7,047 nucleotides of DNA from JBGPYM01 sp041493205 (GTDB lineage: Bacteria; Bacteroidota; Ignavibacteria; UBA10030; UBA6906): positions 1 through 7,047 of the forward strand of contig JBGPYM010000166.1 of the NCBI GenBank assembly GCA_041493205.1, given 5' to 3'. Positions 1 to 5,298 of the stretch are shown piece by piece; position 1 is the stretch's first letter; each line of letters opens with the position of its first letter. The notes beneath the pieces are model-generated. The model searched no databases. It was not told where the DNA came from and worked only from the letters and a program-made list of their open reading frames with translations. Position numbers and translations under genes: made by a program.

Positions 1-92
1 TTGACGGGAGCAACCTGGCAAACGGTGCGTATTTCTGCAGGCTCGTCAGCGGAGAGAAAACCGAACTGAAGAAGATGATCCTCCTGAAGTAG
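1..92 (+). CDS. C-terminal end of a probable T9SS-secreted protein (partial)
   Basis: Only the last 29 codons are in the window; the first whole codon begins at base 3 and the stop TAG is at 90-92. The visible peptide starts DGSNLANGAYFCRLVSG and ends KKMILLK. This is the pattern of the type A C-terminal sorting domain (Por_Secre_tail/FlgD-like beta fold) of Bacteroidota and Ignavibacteria: D-G-x-x-L-x-x-G-x-Y-x-x-R-L, a short charged turn, then a basic K-K-M-x-L-x-K end. In that family the tail directs the protein across the outer membrane by the type IX secretion system and is usually removed or attached to the surface. The nature of the cargo cannot be seen. The stop codon is formed by the first bases of the downstream hairpin repeat. 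The family call rests on a short peptide but the match is good. Confidence 0.75.
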   Translation, partial: DGSNLANGAYFCRLVSGEKTELKKMILLK

Positions 93-214
93 CACCGGCG
101 TCCCCGCCGGTGGCTCTTCCTCAGAACTCGTTCTAGTAGCACCGGCGTCCCCGCCGGTGCTCTTCCTCAGAACTCTTTCTAGTGGCACGGGCGTCCCGCC
201 CGTGGCTCTTCCTC
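90..214. repeat. Tandem array of three GC-rich hairpin repeats
   Basis: Three head-to-tail units start at 90, 137 and 183 with periods of 47 and 46 bases; the third is cut after about 32 bases. Units 1 and 2 carry CACCGGCG-TCCC-CGCCGGTG (93-112 and 140-159; the stem extends to 10 bp at 138-161 in unit 2). Unit 3 carries CACGGGCG-TCC-CGCCCGTG (186-204). The C-to-G change in the left arm of unit 3 is matched by G-to-C in the right arm, so pairing is kept. The units share a pyrimidine-rich linker (CTCTTCCTC). In units 1 and 2 it is followed by a second small dyad, clearest as AGAAC-TC-GTTCT at 123-134. The array fills the space between the stop codon of the upstream gene and the next promoter. 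It could act as a 3'-UTR structure or terminator, but no T-run follows the stems; it may simply be a dispersed REP-like element. Confidence 0.9.
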
Positions 215-219
215 TCTAT

Positions 220-248
220 TTGACATTCCGGATAAGTGTGCATAAATT
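220..248 (+). promoter_or_regulatory. Probable promoter of the DUF1259 gene
   Basis: A perfect -35 hexamer TTGACA (220-225) is followed after 17 bases by TAAATT (243-248; 4 of 6 to TATAAT). The same bases also fit the Bacteroidota-type pattern, TTTG at 219-222 and TAnnTT at 243-248. Transcription would start near 255, giving a leader of about 54 bases before the ATG at 309. The promoter begins six bases after the end of the repeat array, so the array would lie outside this transcript. Identified by eye. Confidence 0.6.
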
Positions 249-308
249 CAACGCGTTGGCAGAAACATCAGTGGGGGGGTGATATGAAATTGGAGAGAGG
301 ATCGGGCC

Positions 309-1217
309 ATGAAGGTCTGCGTTTCGTTGGCCGGTGTTCTTGCCCTCACGGTCATGCTCCTGCAGCAGTCGCCGGGGCAGCAACTCGCCATCCCGCCGGA
401 ATACCGCGATGTACTGGCCACCCTTGGATTGAATGGTGACTACGCAGACGGTGTCCTGAAAGTCACGCTCACCCGCACAGACCTCGCCGTTGTTGTCGCC
501 GGGAAGAGAATCCCCGCCGCATTCGGTCTCGGTGGATGGCTTGCATTTGCAAAAGGCGAGCGTGGCATGGACGTCATGATGGGCGACCTGGTCCTCCTGG
601 AGGACGAGGTCGGACCGGTGATTTCCGCCCTCCTGAGCAACGGACTGGAGGTGACGGCTCTCCACAATCACTTCCTCCGGGAAGACCCGCGGATCATGTT
701 CCTCCACGTCCACGGCATGGGTGCCGCCGCCGCCCTCGCCCGCCAGGTGAAGCCTGCGCTCGATCTCATAGGCAGGGCCCGGCCCGGCGATGCCGCACAA
801 CCCCGTCCCCCGCTTCAGCTCCCCCGCGGAAACCTGAATGTGGATCGCCTCAATAAGATCATCGGATTCACCGGCACCGTGACCCCGCCCGTCTACAAAG
901 TGGTGGTGGGACGGACGGACCTCGAGGTCCGCGACATGGGTGCGCTCGTCAATGCGCGCATGGGACTCTCTTCATGGGCCGCTCTGTTCGGTACCGATGA
1001 CACCGCCCTTGTCGCGGGCGACGTCGCCATGCTCGAAGACGAGGTCACTCCCGTGATAAGTGCCCTCCGGTCGAACGGCCTCGAGGTTGCCGCGATCCAT
1101 CACCATATGACCGGCTCCCGCCCCATGATCATCTTTCTCCACTTCTGGGGCGCAGGCCCGGCAGAATCTCTTGCCAAGGGATTCCGCGCCGCCCTGGACG
1201 AGCTTGGAAAACATTAA
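309..1217 (+). CDS. Secreted LppY/LpqO-family (DUF1259) protein, two tandem domains
   Basis: The 302-residue product starts with a signal peptide (Lys2, hydrophobic core 5-18, likely cleavage near residues 23-24). Cys4 is too early for a lipoprotein box. Two copies of the DUF1259 domain follow, about 48-160 and 193-300. Each has TRTDL or GRTDL, a G-L-x-x-W segment, a GD...LEDEV.PVISAL.SNGLEV core, a histidine cluster and a FLH strand. Copy 1 has ALHNH (His119, His121) and FLHVHG (His133, His135); copy 2 has AIHHH (His274-276) and FLHFWG (His288). The clustered histidines and acidic EDE suggest metal binding, but this is inference; the family is named after mycobacterial lipoproteins and its biochemical role is not known to me. 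The roughly 300-residue two-domain form is a usual length for the family. The start is supported by GGAGAGAGG at 292-300. It converges with the small membrane-protein gene 38 bases downstream; no clear terminator lies between them. Confidence 0.88.
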   Translation: MKVCVSLAGVLALTVMLLQQSPGQQLAIPPEYRDVLATLGLNGDYADGVLKVTLTRTDLAVVVAGKRIPAAFGLGGWLAFAKGERGMDVMMGDLVLLEDEVGPVISALLSNGLEVTALHNHFLREDPRIMFLHVHGMGAAAALARQVKPALDLIGRARPGDAAQPRPPLQLPRGNLNVDRLNKIIGFTGTVTPPVYKVVVGRTDLEVRDMGALVNARMGLSSWAALFGTDDTALVAGDVAMLEDEVTPVISALRSNGLEVAAIHHHMTGSRPMIIFLHFWGAGPAESLAKGFRAALDELGKH

Positions 1218-1255
1218 CCGTGCAAAAACAGCGCAAAGATCGCAGCGCCCGACAG

Positions 1256-1522
1256 CTACGGTGCCTTCTGGCTCGCTATCCAGATCACCATGATCACCAT
1301 CAGGGTCTGCTCAACCAGCACCGCCATCTTCATCGTAACGATGCCGCCAAAGAATCCCAGGAAGACCACCTGCGCTATCACGTAGAGCCAAAATGCCGAG
1401 GCAATTTTGTTCTTGGCACGCGATGCCTTGCTCCATGCCCAGACTCCGATGACGAGGAAGAGAATGTGTGCTGCGATAAAAAGCATCGGGGGAAGCGAAT
1501 CCAGGAATCCACCTATCGGCAT
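1256..1522 (-). CDS. Small three-helix membrane protein of unknown function
   Basis: The product is 88 residues and almost entirely membrane-embedded: helices at about 12-30, 40-62 and 66-83. A basic loop (SKASRAKNK, 31-39) between helices 1 and 2 should be cytoplasmic, placing the N-terminus outside. Polar residues within the helices (His19, Gln51, Glu71, Gln72) hint at a function beyond a simple anchor, but no known motif was recognised. The reading frame is open back to 1609. The ATG at 1522 is preferred because GAAAGG lies nine bases upstream; the ATG at 1531 would sit directly against it, and the most distal start falls inside the predicted -35 box. The opposite-strand frame over this region encodes a histidine-rich, low-complexity peptide and is taken as a shadow. 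The gene is convergent with the DUF1259 gene and divergent from the prolyl oligopeptidase gene. Confidence 0.72.
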   Translation of the reverse strand: MPIGGFLDSLPPMLFIAAHILFLVIGVWAWSKASRAKNKIASAFWLYVIAQVVFLGFFGGIVTMKMAVLVEQTLMVIMVIWIASQKAP

Positions 1523-1531
1523 GACGGCCAT

Positions 1532-1537
1532 CCTTTC
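1532..1537 (-). promoter_or_regulatory. Shine-Dalgarno site fixing the start of the small membrane protein
   Basis: On the minus strand GAAAGG is followed by nine bases and then ATG at 1522. An alternative ATG at 1531 begins immediately after this motif, too close for initiation, so the site selects the shorter 88-residue product. Confidence 0.55.
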
Positions 1538-1580
1538 ATGGATGTGAGTTACGTGTGATGGAGCAGAGAGTTGGCGCAGC

Positions 1581-1609
1581 AGAGTACATGAGAAGAACGG
1601 TAAAGTCAA
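1581..1609 (-). promoter_or_regulatory. Probable promoter of the small membrane protein gene
   Basis: On the minus strand TTGACT (1609-1604; 5 of 6 to TTGACA) is separated by exactly 17 bases from TACTCT (1586-1581; keeps T1, A2 and T6 of the -10 consensus). Predicted transcription start is near 1574, giving a leader of about 50 bases before the ATG at 1522. It is read away from the prolyl oligopeptidase gene. Confidence 0.5.
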
Positions 1610-1696
1610 TACGCCGCGTCTCTTTGCGTCGACATACTGAAGTTTTGCGATTGGACTTTTCTGAATCCGCTGAGTCTGAACTAAGGAGATAAGAGC

Positions 1697-3832
1697 ATGA
1701 TACGTTCCCGGATAACCATCGCCGCGACAACACTTCTACTGGCCTTCCTGTCGGTTGCTTTAGCGCCTGATGATACACCGCTGCAGTATCCTCACACCCC
1801 CCACGGAAACCAGGTGGACAACTATTTTGGAACCCTTGTCCGCGATCCATTCCGCTGGCTGGAGGAGGACACTGCGAAAGCGGTCGCAGAGTGGGTGGCC
1901 CAGGAGAACGGCGTCACGTCCTCGTATCTCGAGAAAATCCCTTTCCGTGCGCAGCTGAAAGCCAGGCTCGAAGAGATCTTCAATTACCCGAAGTATTCTG
2001 CACCCATGAGCCGGCGGGGACTGACTGTCTTTTCCAAGAACGACGGTCTCCAGAACCAATCGGTCCTCTATCTCCAGCACGGGCGGGACGGGGCGCCGGA
2101 AGTCCTCATCGATCCCAACACCCTCTCCACTGACGGCACTGTCCGGCTCGCGGGATATTCGTTCTCCCGGGACATGCGGTACATGGCCTATGGCCTCTCA
2201 CAAGGGGGTTCTGACTGGCAGGATGCGTACGTCATGGACGTAGCGACTCGGAAAGTTCTCCCCGAGCGCCTCCGGTGGCTCAAATTCTCTTCCTACGAAT
2301 GGAAGGGAAACGGGTTTTATTACAGCCGGTTCGATGCACCGGCAGATACCGCGAGGGCGCTGACCGCCACGAATGAAAATCAACGCGTCTACTACCACCG
2401 CGTGGGCACCGACCAGAATCAGGATCCGCTGGTCTTTGCTGATCCCGCCCACCCCCGCCGGTTTAACTCGGTCGGCACCTCCGACGACGAACGGTTTGAG
2501 ATACTGTACATCAGCGATCCATTCACTGGCAAGCGCGGGAACGCCCTCTATGTCCGCAATGCCGCACAGGGAGAGCAGTCATTCCGCGCGATCGTCACCG
2601 GCTTTGACGACAACATTTCCGTCGTGGACAACTTCGGCGACAGCCTCCTCGTCAGAACCGATCGCGGAGCTCCCAACAGCAAGGTCGTCCTTCTCGACCC
2701 CCTCCATCCGGAAGAGGCCCACTGGACCGTCGTGCTGCCGGAAAAGCCGGACCCGCTGCGCACCGTGGGCACGGCCGGCGGGAAAATCTTCGCTTCGTAT
2801 ATGAAGGATGTGGCGAGCACGGCGGGAGTGTACGACCGGTGGGGAAAACTGGAAAACAACATGGCGTTCCCGACCTTCGGCGCCGTTGCGGGGCTTGGGG
2901 GAGAAAGGGAGGACTCGACGATCTTCTACACGTTTACTTCTTTCACATTCCCCACAACGATCTATGAGTACAATCTCCGGACGCGCACGTCGACGGTCTT
3001 CCGGGCCCCCGAGGTGAAGTTTAACCCGGACGCCTATGAAACCGCCCAGGTGTTCTACCGGAGCAAGGATGGCACCCGCATTCCGATGTTCATCGTTCAC
3101 AAAAAGGGCATTGAGCTGAACGGAAGGAACCCCGCGCTTCTCTACGGCTACGGGGGCTTCAATATCAGTACCCGTCCGACCTTCGACCCCCTCCTGATTC
3201 CCCTGCTGGATCAGGGAGTGGTCTATGCATCGCCGAACATCCGGGGCGGATCGGAATACGGGGAGAAATGGCATGAAGCAGGGACGAAGCTCATGAAGCA
3301 GAATGTCTTCGACGATTTCATCGCGGCGGCGGAATGGCTGATCGCCAACAAGTATACCAACGCCTCGCGTCTCGCGGTCAGGGGAGGGTCGAACGGCGGA
3401 CTGCTGGTCGGGGCCTTTATGACGCAGCGGCCCGCACTCTGCAAGGTCGCGCTCCCGGCCGTCGGCGTGATGGATATGCTCCGCTTCCAGAAGTTCACCA
3501 TCGGGTGGAACTGGGTCGCCGATTACGGATCAAGCGATGATTCCACCCAGTGCAGGGCGATCCTGAAATACTCTCCGCTGCACAACTTGAAGCCCGAATC
3601 ATATCCTGCAACATTGGTCACGACTGCCGATCATGATGATCGTGTGGTGCCTGCGCACTCGTTCAAGTTCATTGCAACACTGCAGGAGAACCAGCGAGGG
3701 CCGAACCCCGTGCTGATCCGCATTGAAACGCGATCAGGCCACGGCGCGAGCAGCACGACGAAGCGGATTGAAGAAACCGCCGACGTATACGCGTTCATGC
3801 TCTACAATCTCAGAGTAACGCCGACGTTCTGA
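1697..3832 (+). CDS. Secreted prolyl oligopeptidase (prolyl endopeptidase, peptidase family S9A)
   Basis: The 711-residue product is the normal length for prolyl oligopeptidase plus a signal peptide (RSR then a hydrophobic stretch 7-22, likely cut after ALA at 21-23). The enzyme cleaves short peptides after proline; here it should act in the periplasm or outside the cell. The N-terminal segment (PFRWLEE, 51-57) starts the alpha/beta-hydrolase lid. The seven-bladed propeller spans about 95-445, and the C-terminal hydrolase domain contains all expected residues: the oxyanion loop YGYGGF (483-488, Tyr485), nucleophile Ser565 in GGSNGG, Trp606 in the S1 pocket, Asp647 and Arg649 in ADHDDRVVP, and His682 in SGHGAS. 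Residue equivalences are made by comparison with the porcine enzyme from memory. A strong Shine-Dalgarno AAGGAG (1683-1688) is eight bases before ATG. No clear promoter was seen in 1610-1696. Only 13 bases separate its stop from that of the convergent DinB gene. No disrupted motif was found. Confidence 0.96.
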   Translation: MIRSRITIAATTLLLAFLSVALAPDDTPLQYPHTPHGNQVDNYFGTLVRDPFRWLEEDTAKAVAEWVAQENGVTSSYLEKIPFRAQLKARLEEIFNYPKYSAPMSRRGLTVFSKNDGLQNQSVLYLQHGRDGAPEVLIDPNTLSTDGTVRLAGYSFSRDMRYMAYGLSQGGSDWQDAYVMDVATRKVLPERLRWLKFSSYEWKGNGFYYSRFDAPADTARALTATNENQRVYYHRVGTDQNQDPLVFADPAHPRRFNSVGTSDDERFEILYISDPFTGKRGNALYVRNAAQGEQSFRAIVTGFDDNISVVDNFGDSLLVRTDRGAPNSKVVLLDPLHPEEAHWTVVLPEKPDPLRTVGTAGGKIFASYMKDVASTAGVYDRWGKLENNMAFPTFGAVAGLGGEREDSTIFYTFTSFTFPTTIYEYNLRTRTSTVFRAPEVKFNPDAYETAQVFYRSKDGTRIPMFIVHKKGIELNGRNPALLYGYGGFNISTRPTFDPLLIPLLDQGVVYASPNIRGGSEYGEKWHEAGTKLMKQNVFDDFIAAAEWLIANKYTNASRLAVRGGSNGGLLVGAFMTQRPALCKVALPAVGVMDMLRFQKFTIGWNWVADYGSSDDSTQCRAILKYSPLHNLKPESYPATLVTTADHDDRVVPAHSFKFIATLQENQRGPNPVLIRIETRSGHGASSTTKRIEETADVYAFMLYNLRVTPTF

Positions 3833-3845
3833 AGCACATCAGGTC

Positions 3846-4379
3846 TCAACGCGTCTTCAGGTACCGCTCGGCCAGAACCGCGGCGTGATGCCGGGCGTGC
3901 CCGGTAATGATGAAGGCGATCGCACCCGGGGTGGTCGGACTTCCTGCCGAATTGCCCCGGCGTGTCCAGGCTTCGCGCGGGAAGTGCTTGAACATCAGCT
4001 CGTGTGATTCGCGGAGGCTCCGGAATTCTCCGAGAAGTTCCGCCAGGGGGACGCCATCCGACCCCGCGGCGGCGGCGTACGGGCCTTCGTCAAATGACGG
4101 GAGCGGCGTCTGGTCGCCCCTGGCAATGCACACTGCCCGGTAACCGAACACCCTCTCGGCATCGATGACGTGTCCGATTACCTGCCGGATGCTCCATTTT
4201 CCCTCGGCGTACCGGTACCCGCCTTTCTCCTCTCCAACCCCTGAAATCAGGCCAATAAGCTCCTCTTTCTGACTCGCCAGGGCGGCAAGGATATCGGTTT
4301 CGGTGACCCGGGCAACATAACCGTCAAAATACGGGTCGTATTCTCCTGCCACCGGCCTCCCAATCTCGAACGGGGCCAT
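3846..4379 (-). CDS. DinB-family putative metal-dependent protein
   Basis: The 177-residue product matches the DinB/YfiT-like four-helix family in length and motifs. The N-terminus has the RPVAGEYDPYFDGYV segment common in this subgroup. KWSIRQVIGHVIDAE (61-75) carries the first metal ligand His70, and ITGHARHHAAVL (158-169) carries His161 and His165. Together these form the expected three-histidine metal site. Members include thiol-dependent transferases and many uncharacterised stress proteins; the substrate cannot be told here. The frame stays open to 4640, but the start at 4379 is chosen because GGAGGG lies six bases upstream and the family domain begins right there; the upstream 87 codons show no family similarity and contain the predicted promoter. 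It is convergent with the prolyl oligopeptidase gene and divergent from the next gene. Confidence 0.88.
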   Translation of the reverse strand: MAPFEIGRPVAGEYDPYFDGYVARVTETDILAALASQKEELIGLISGVGEEKGGYRYAEGKWSIRQVIGHVIDAERVFGYRAVCIARGDQTPLPSFDEGPYAAAAGSDGVPLAELLGEFRSLRESHELMFKHFPREAWTRRGNSAGSPTTPGAIAFIITGHARHHAAVLAERYLKTR

Positions 4380-4385
4380 TGTGTA

Positions 4386-4391
4386 CCCTCC
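4386..4391 (-). promoter_or_regulatory. Shine-Dalgarno site fixing the DinB-family start
   Basis: GGAGGG on the minus strand, six bases before the ATG at 4379. It is the strongest ribosome-binding site in the window and settles the choice of start against the longer open frame. Confidence 0.75.
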
Positions 4392-4421
4392 AGATGCGGT
4401 TTCAGTGAACGTGTTCCATAA

Positions 4422-4450
4422 GGTATACGGAATCCCGGCCAGGTTTGCAA
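4422..4450 (-). promoter_or_regulatory. Probable promoter of the DinB-family gene
   Basis: On the minus strand TTGCAA (4450-4445) and TATACC (4427-4422) are 17 bases apart; each matches the sigma70 consensus at 4 of 6 positions. The predicted start near 4415 leaves a leader of about 36 bases before the ATG. The site lies inside the longer open frame, which argues against that frame being translated. Confidence 0.45.
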
Positions 4451-4511
4451 TATCGCCCCTCCCGAGATGAAACATGGGAAACTTCTGGCCCCCAATTCCG
4501 TTCTTTATAAG

Positions 4512-4549
4512 AGAGGGGGCCCTGGCGAAACGCCCGGTTTCCCCCTTCT
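4512..4549. other. Imperfect hairpin in the divergent intergenic region
   Basis: GGGGG (4515-4519) can pair with CCCCC (4541-4545), extended outward by AGA with TTCT through one bulge. Inside, GGCG-AAA-CGCC (4524-4534) forms a tight second stem. It lies between two divergent genes, where a terminator is not needed and no T-run follows. A role as an operator or RNA leader is possible but unsupported. Confidence 0.3.
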
Positions 4550-4583
4550 GGTTCATTGACATGCCGCTGACCCACACAGCACC

Positions 4584-4592
4584 TGGTATAAA
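4584..4592 (+). promoter_or_regulatory. Extended -10 element next to the start of the 4596 gene
   Basis: TGGTATAAA fits the extended -10 form TGnTATAAT. A TTGACA at 4556-4561 is 25 bases upstream of the -10, too far to act as its -35. The element ends three bases before the ATG at 4596, so transcription from it would begin at or inside the first codons. Either the mRNA is essentially leaderless, or the start lies further in, or this is a chance match. Confidence 0.35.
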
Positions 4593-4595
4593 CAC

Positions 4596-5117
4596 ATGAG
4601 ACGGTTTGCCTGGATACGCAGGGGGAATCTCCCCCTCCATTACGAGTTGCTCTGCAATGGTTCACCTCTCGGCTCTCTCTGCTGGGTCCAGGGCTCCCGT
4701 TCAACCGCCGTCGCCGAGATGGCGGGCGGCGTTCTCGTCTTCCGCAGGGAAGGACTCCTCCTGAGGCGGGTCGTGATCGAAAATCTGCGGGAAGAACCGA
4801 TTGCGAAAATCTCGCTCAACCCCGTGACGCGCACGGGGGAACTCCGTCAGCCCGACGGCACCCGGTATTCATTCAGAATAAAGGGGACGTTGCAATGGAG
4901 CGACGCCGCCGGGAATCCCCTCGCCAGGATCGATGACGCGACCGGCATCGGCGGGATAGGCACGGTCACAGAGACCTCCTCGATTGGCAAAGCGTTACCG
5001 CTCACACTCGTCTTCGCCGGATGGTACCTCCGCATCACCATGCGGCGCGACCGTGCAGCCGGATCCATTCCGATTGCGCAGGACACCCTCGTCAGGAAGC
5101 CCCTCGGCGCGCACTGA
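4596..5117 (+). CDS. Conserved-looking protein of unknown function, possibly tubby-like/LOR fold
   Basis: The 173-residue product has no signal peptide. It is built of short alternating hydrophobic and charged segments typical of beta strands (for example GGVLVFRREGLLLRRVVIEN, 44-63), then GELRQPDGTRYSF (81-93), a WSDAAGNPLARI strand (101-112) and one hydrophobic segment near 133-146 (ALPLTLVFAGWYLR). A beta-rich barrel ending in a hydrophobic helix recalls the tubby C-terminal-like/LURP-one-related fold, but this is a weak impression and no diagnostic motif was recognised. ATG 4596 is the first possible start, since an in-frame stop lies at 4557-4559. No Shine-Dalgarno is visible, unlike several neighbours. 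Its order with the following sensor gene is tandem, but 181 bases and a promoter separate them. Confidence 0.68.
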   Translation: MRRFAWIRRGNLPLHYELLCNGSPLGSLCWVQGSRSTAVAEMAGGVLVFRREGLLLRRVVIENLREEPIAKISLNPVTRTGELRQPDGTRYSFRIKGTLQWSDAAGNPLARIDDATGIGGIGTVTETSSIGKALPLTLVFAGWYLRITMRRDRAAGSIPIAQDTLVRKPLGAH

Positions 5118-5235
5118 CCCCGCGAGCGCGCCCATGAAGAATTTCCGGATCCATTCCAGCGCGGGTCGACCCATCCGTTTCGTCACGTCGAAAGACCATT
5201 TCGTCGTCACGAGGGACCGGTTCGTCCGTACGCAA

Positions 5236-5264
5236 TTGATTCCCCGCAGACGACTCCCTACACT
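5236..5264 (+). promoter_or_regulatory. Probable promoter of the propeller sensor gene
   Basis: TTGATT (5236-5241) and TACACT (5259-5264) are separated by 17 bases; each matches the sigma70 consensus at 4 of 6 positions. The expected start is near 5271, about 28 bases before the ATG at 5299. This makes the more distal in-frame ATG at 5134 an unlikely start. Confidence 0.45.
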
Positions 5265-5298
5265 GGTCAGGTACACGCAGCTCCTGTCACTTCGTCGT

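Noticed and set aside
90..214. CRISPR array
   Set aside because: There are only three copies, the units abut with no unique spacers, the linkers are themselves repeated, and no cas gene is present.
284..308. ATG at 284 after a G-run as a start for the DUF1259 gene or a leader peptide
   Set aside because: It is in another frame from the gene and its frame runs into the coding region without a signal peptide or family match; the ATG at 309 has its own ribosome site.
216..800. 194-codon minus-strand open frame across the DUF1259 gene
   Set aside because: It overlaps a well supported gene with two recognisable domains, has no family motif or signal, and is explained by GC-rich codon use.
1218..1255. 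Bidirectional terminator between the convergent DUF1259 and membrane-protein genes
   Set aside because: No stem with a flanking T or A run was found; only a short A-run and scattered GCGC matches are present.
1220..1558. 112-codon plus-strand open frame downstream of the DUF1259 gene
   Set aside because: The translation is rich in His, Arg, Asp and Gln without structure, whereas the opposite strand gives a coherent three-helix membrane protein with promoter and ribosome site.
2579..3274. 231-codon minus-strand open frame inside the prolyl oligopeptidase gene
   Set aside because: It is a shadow of a complete catalytic gene; no recognisable domain and no ribosome site were noted.
4556..4592. 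TTGACA at 4556 paired with TATAAA at 4587 as a standard promoter
   Set aside because: The spacing is 25 bases, well outside the usual 16-19.
5178..5195. Small dyad TTTCG-TCACGT-CGAAA before the sensor gene
   Set aside because: Only five pairs with no T-run; compatible with chance in this sequence.
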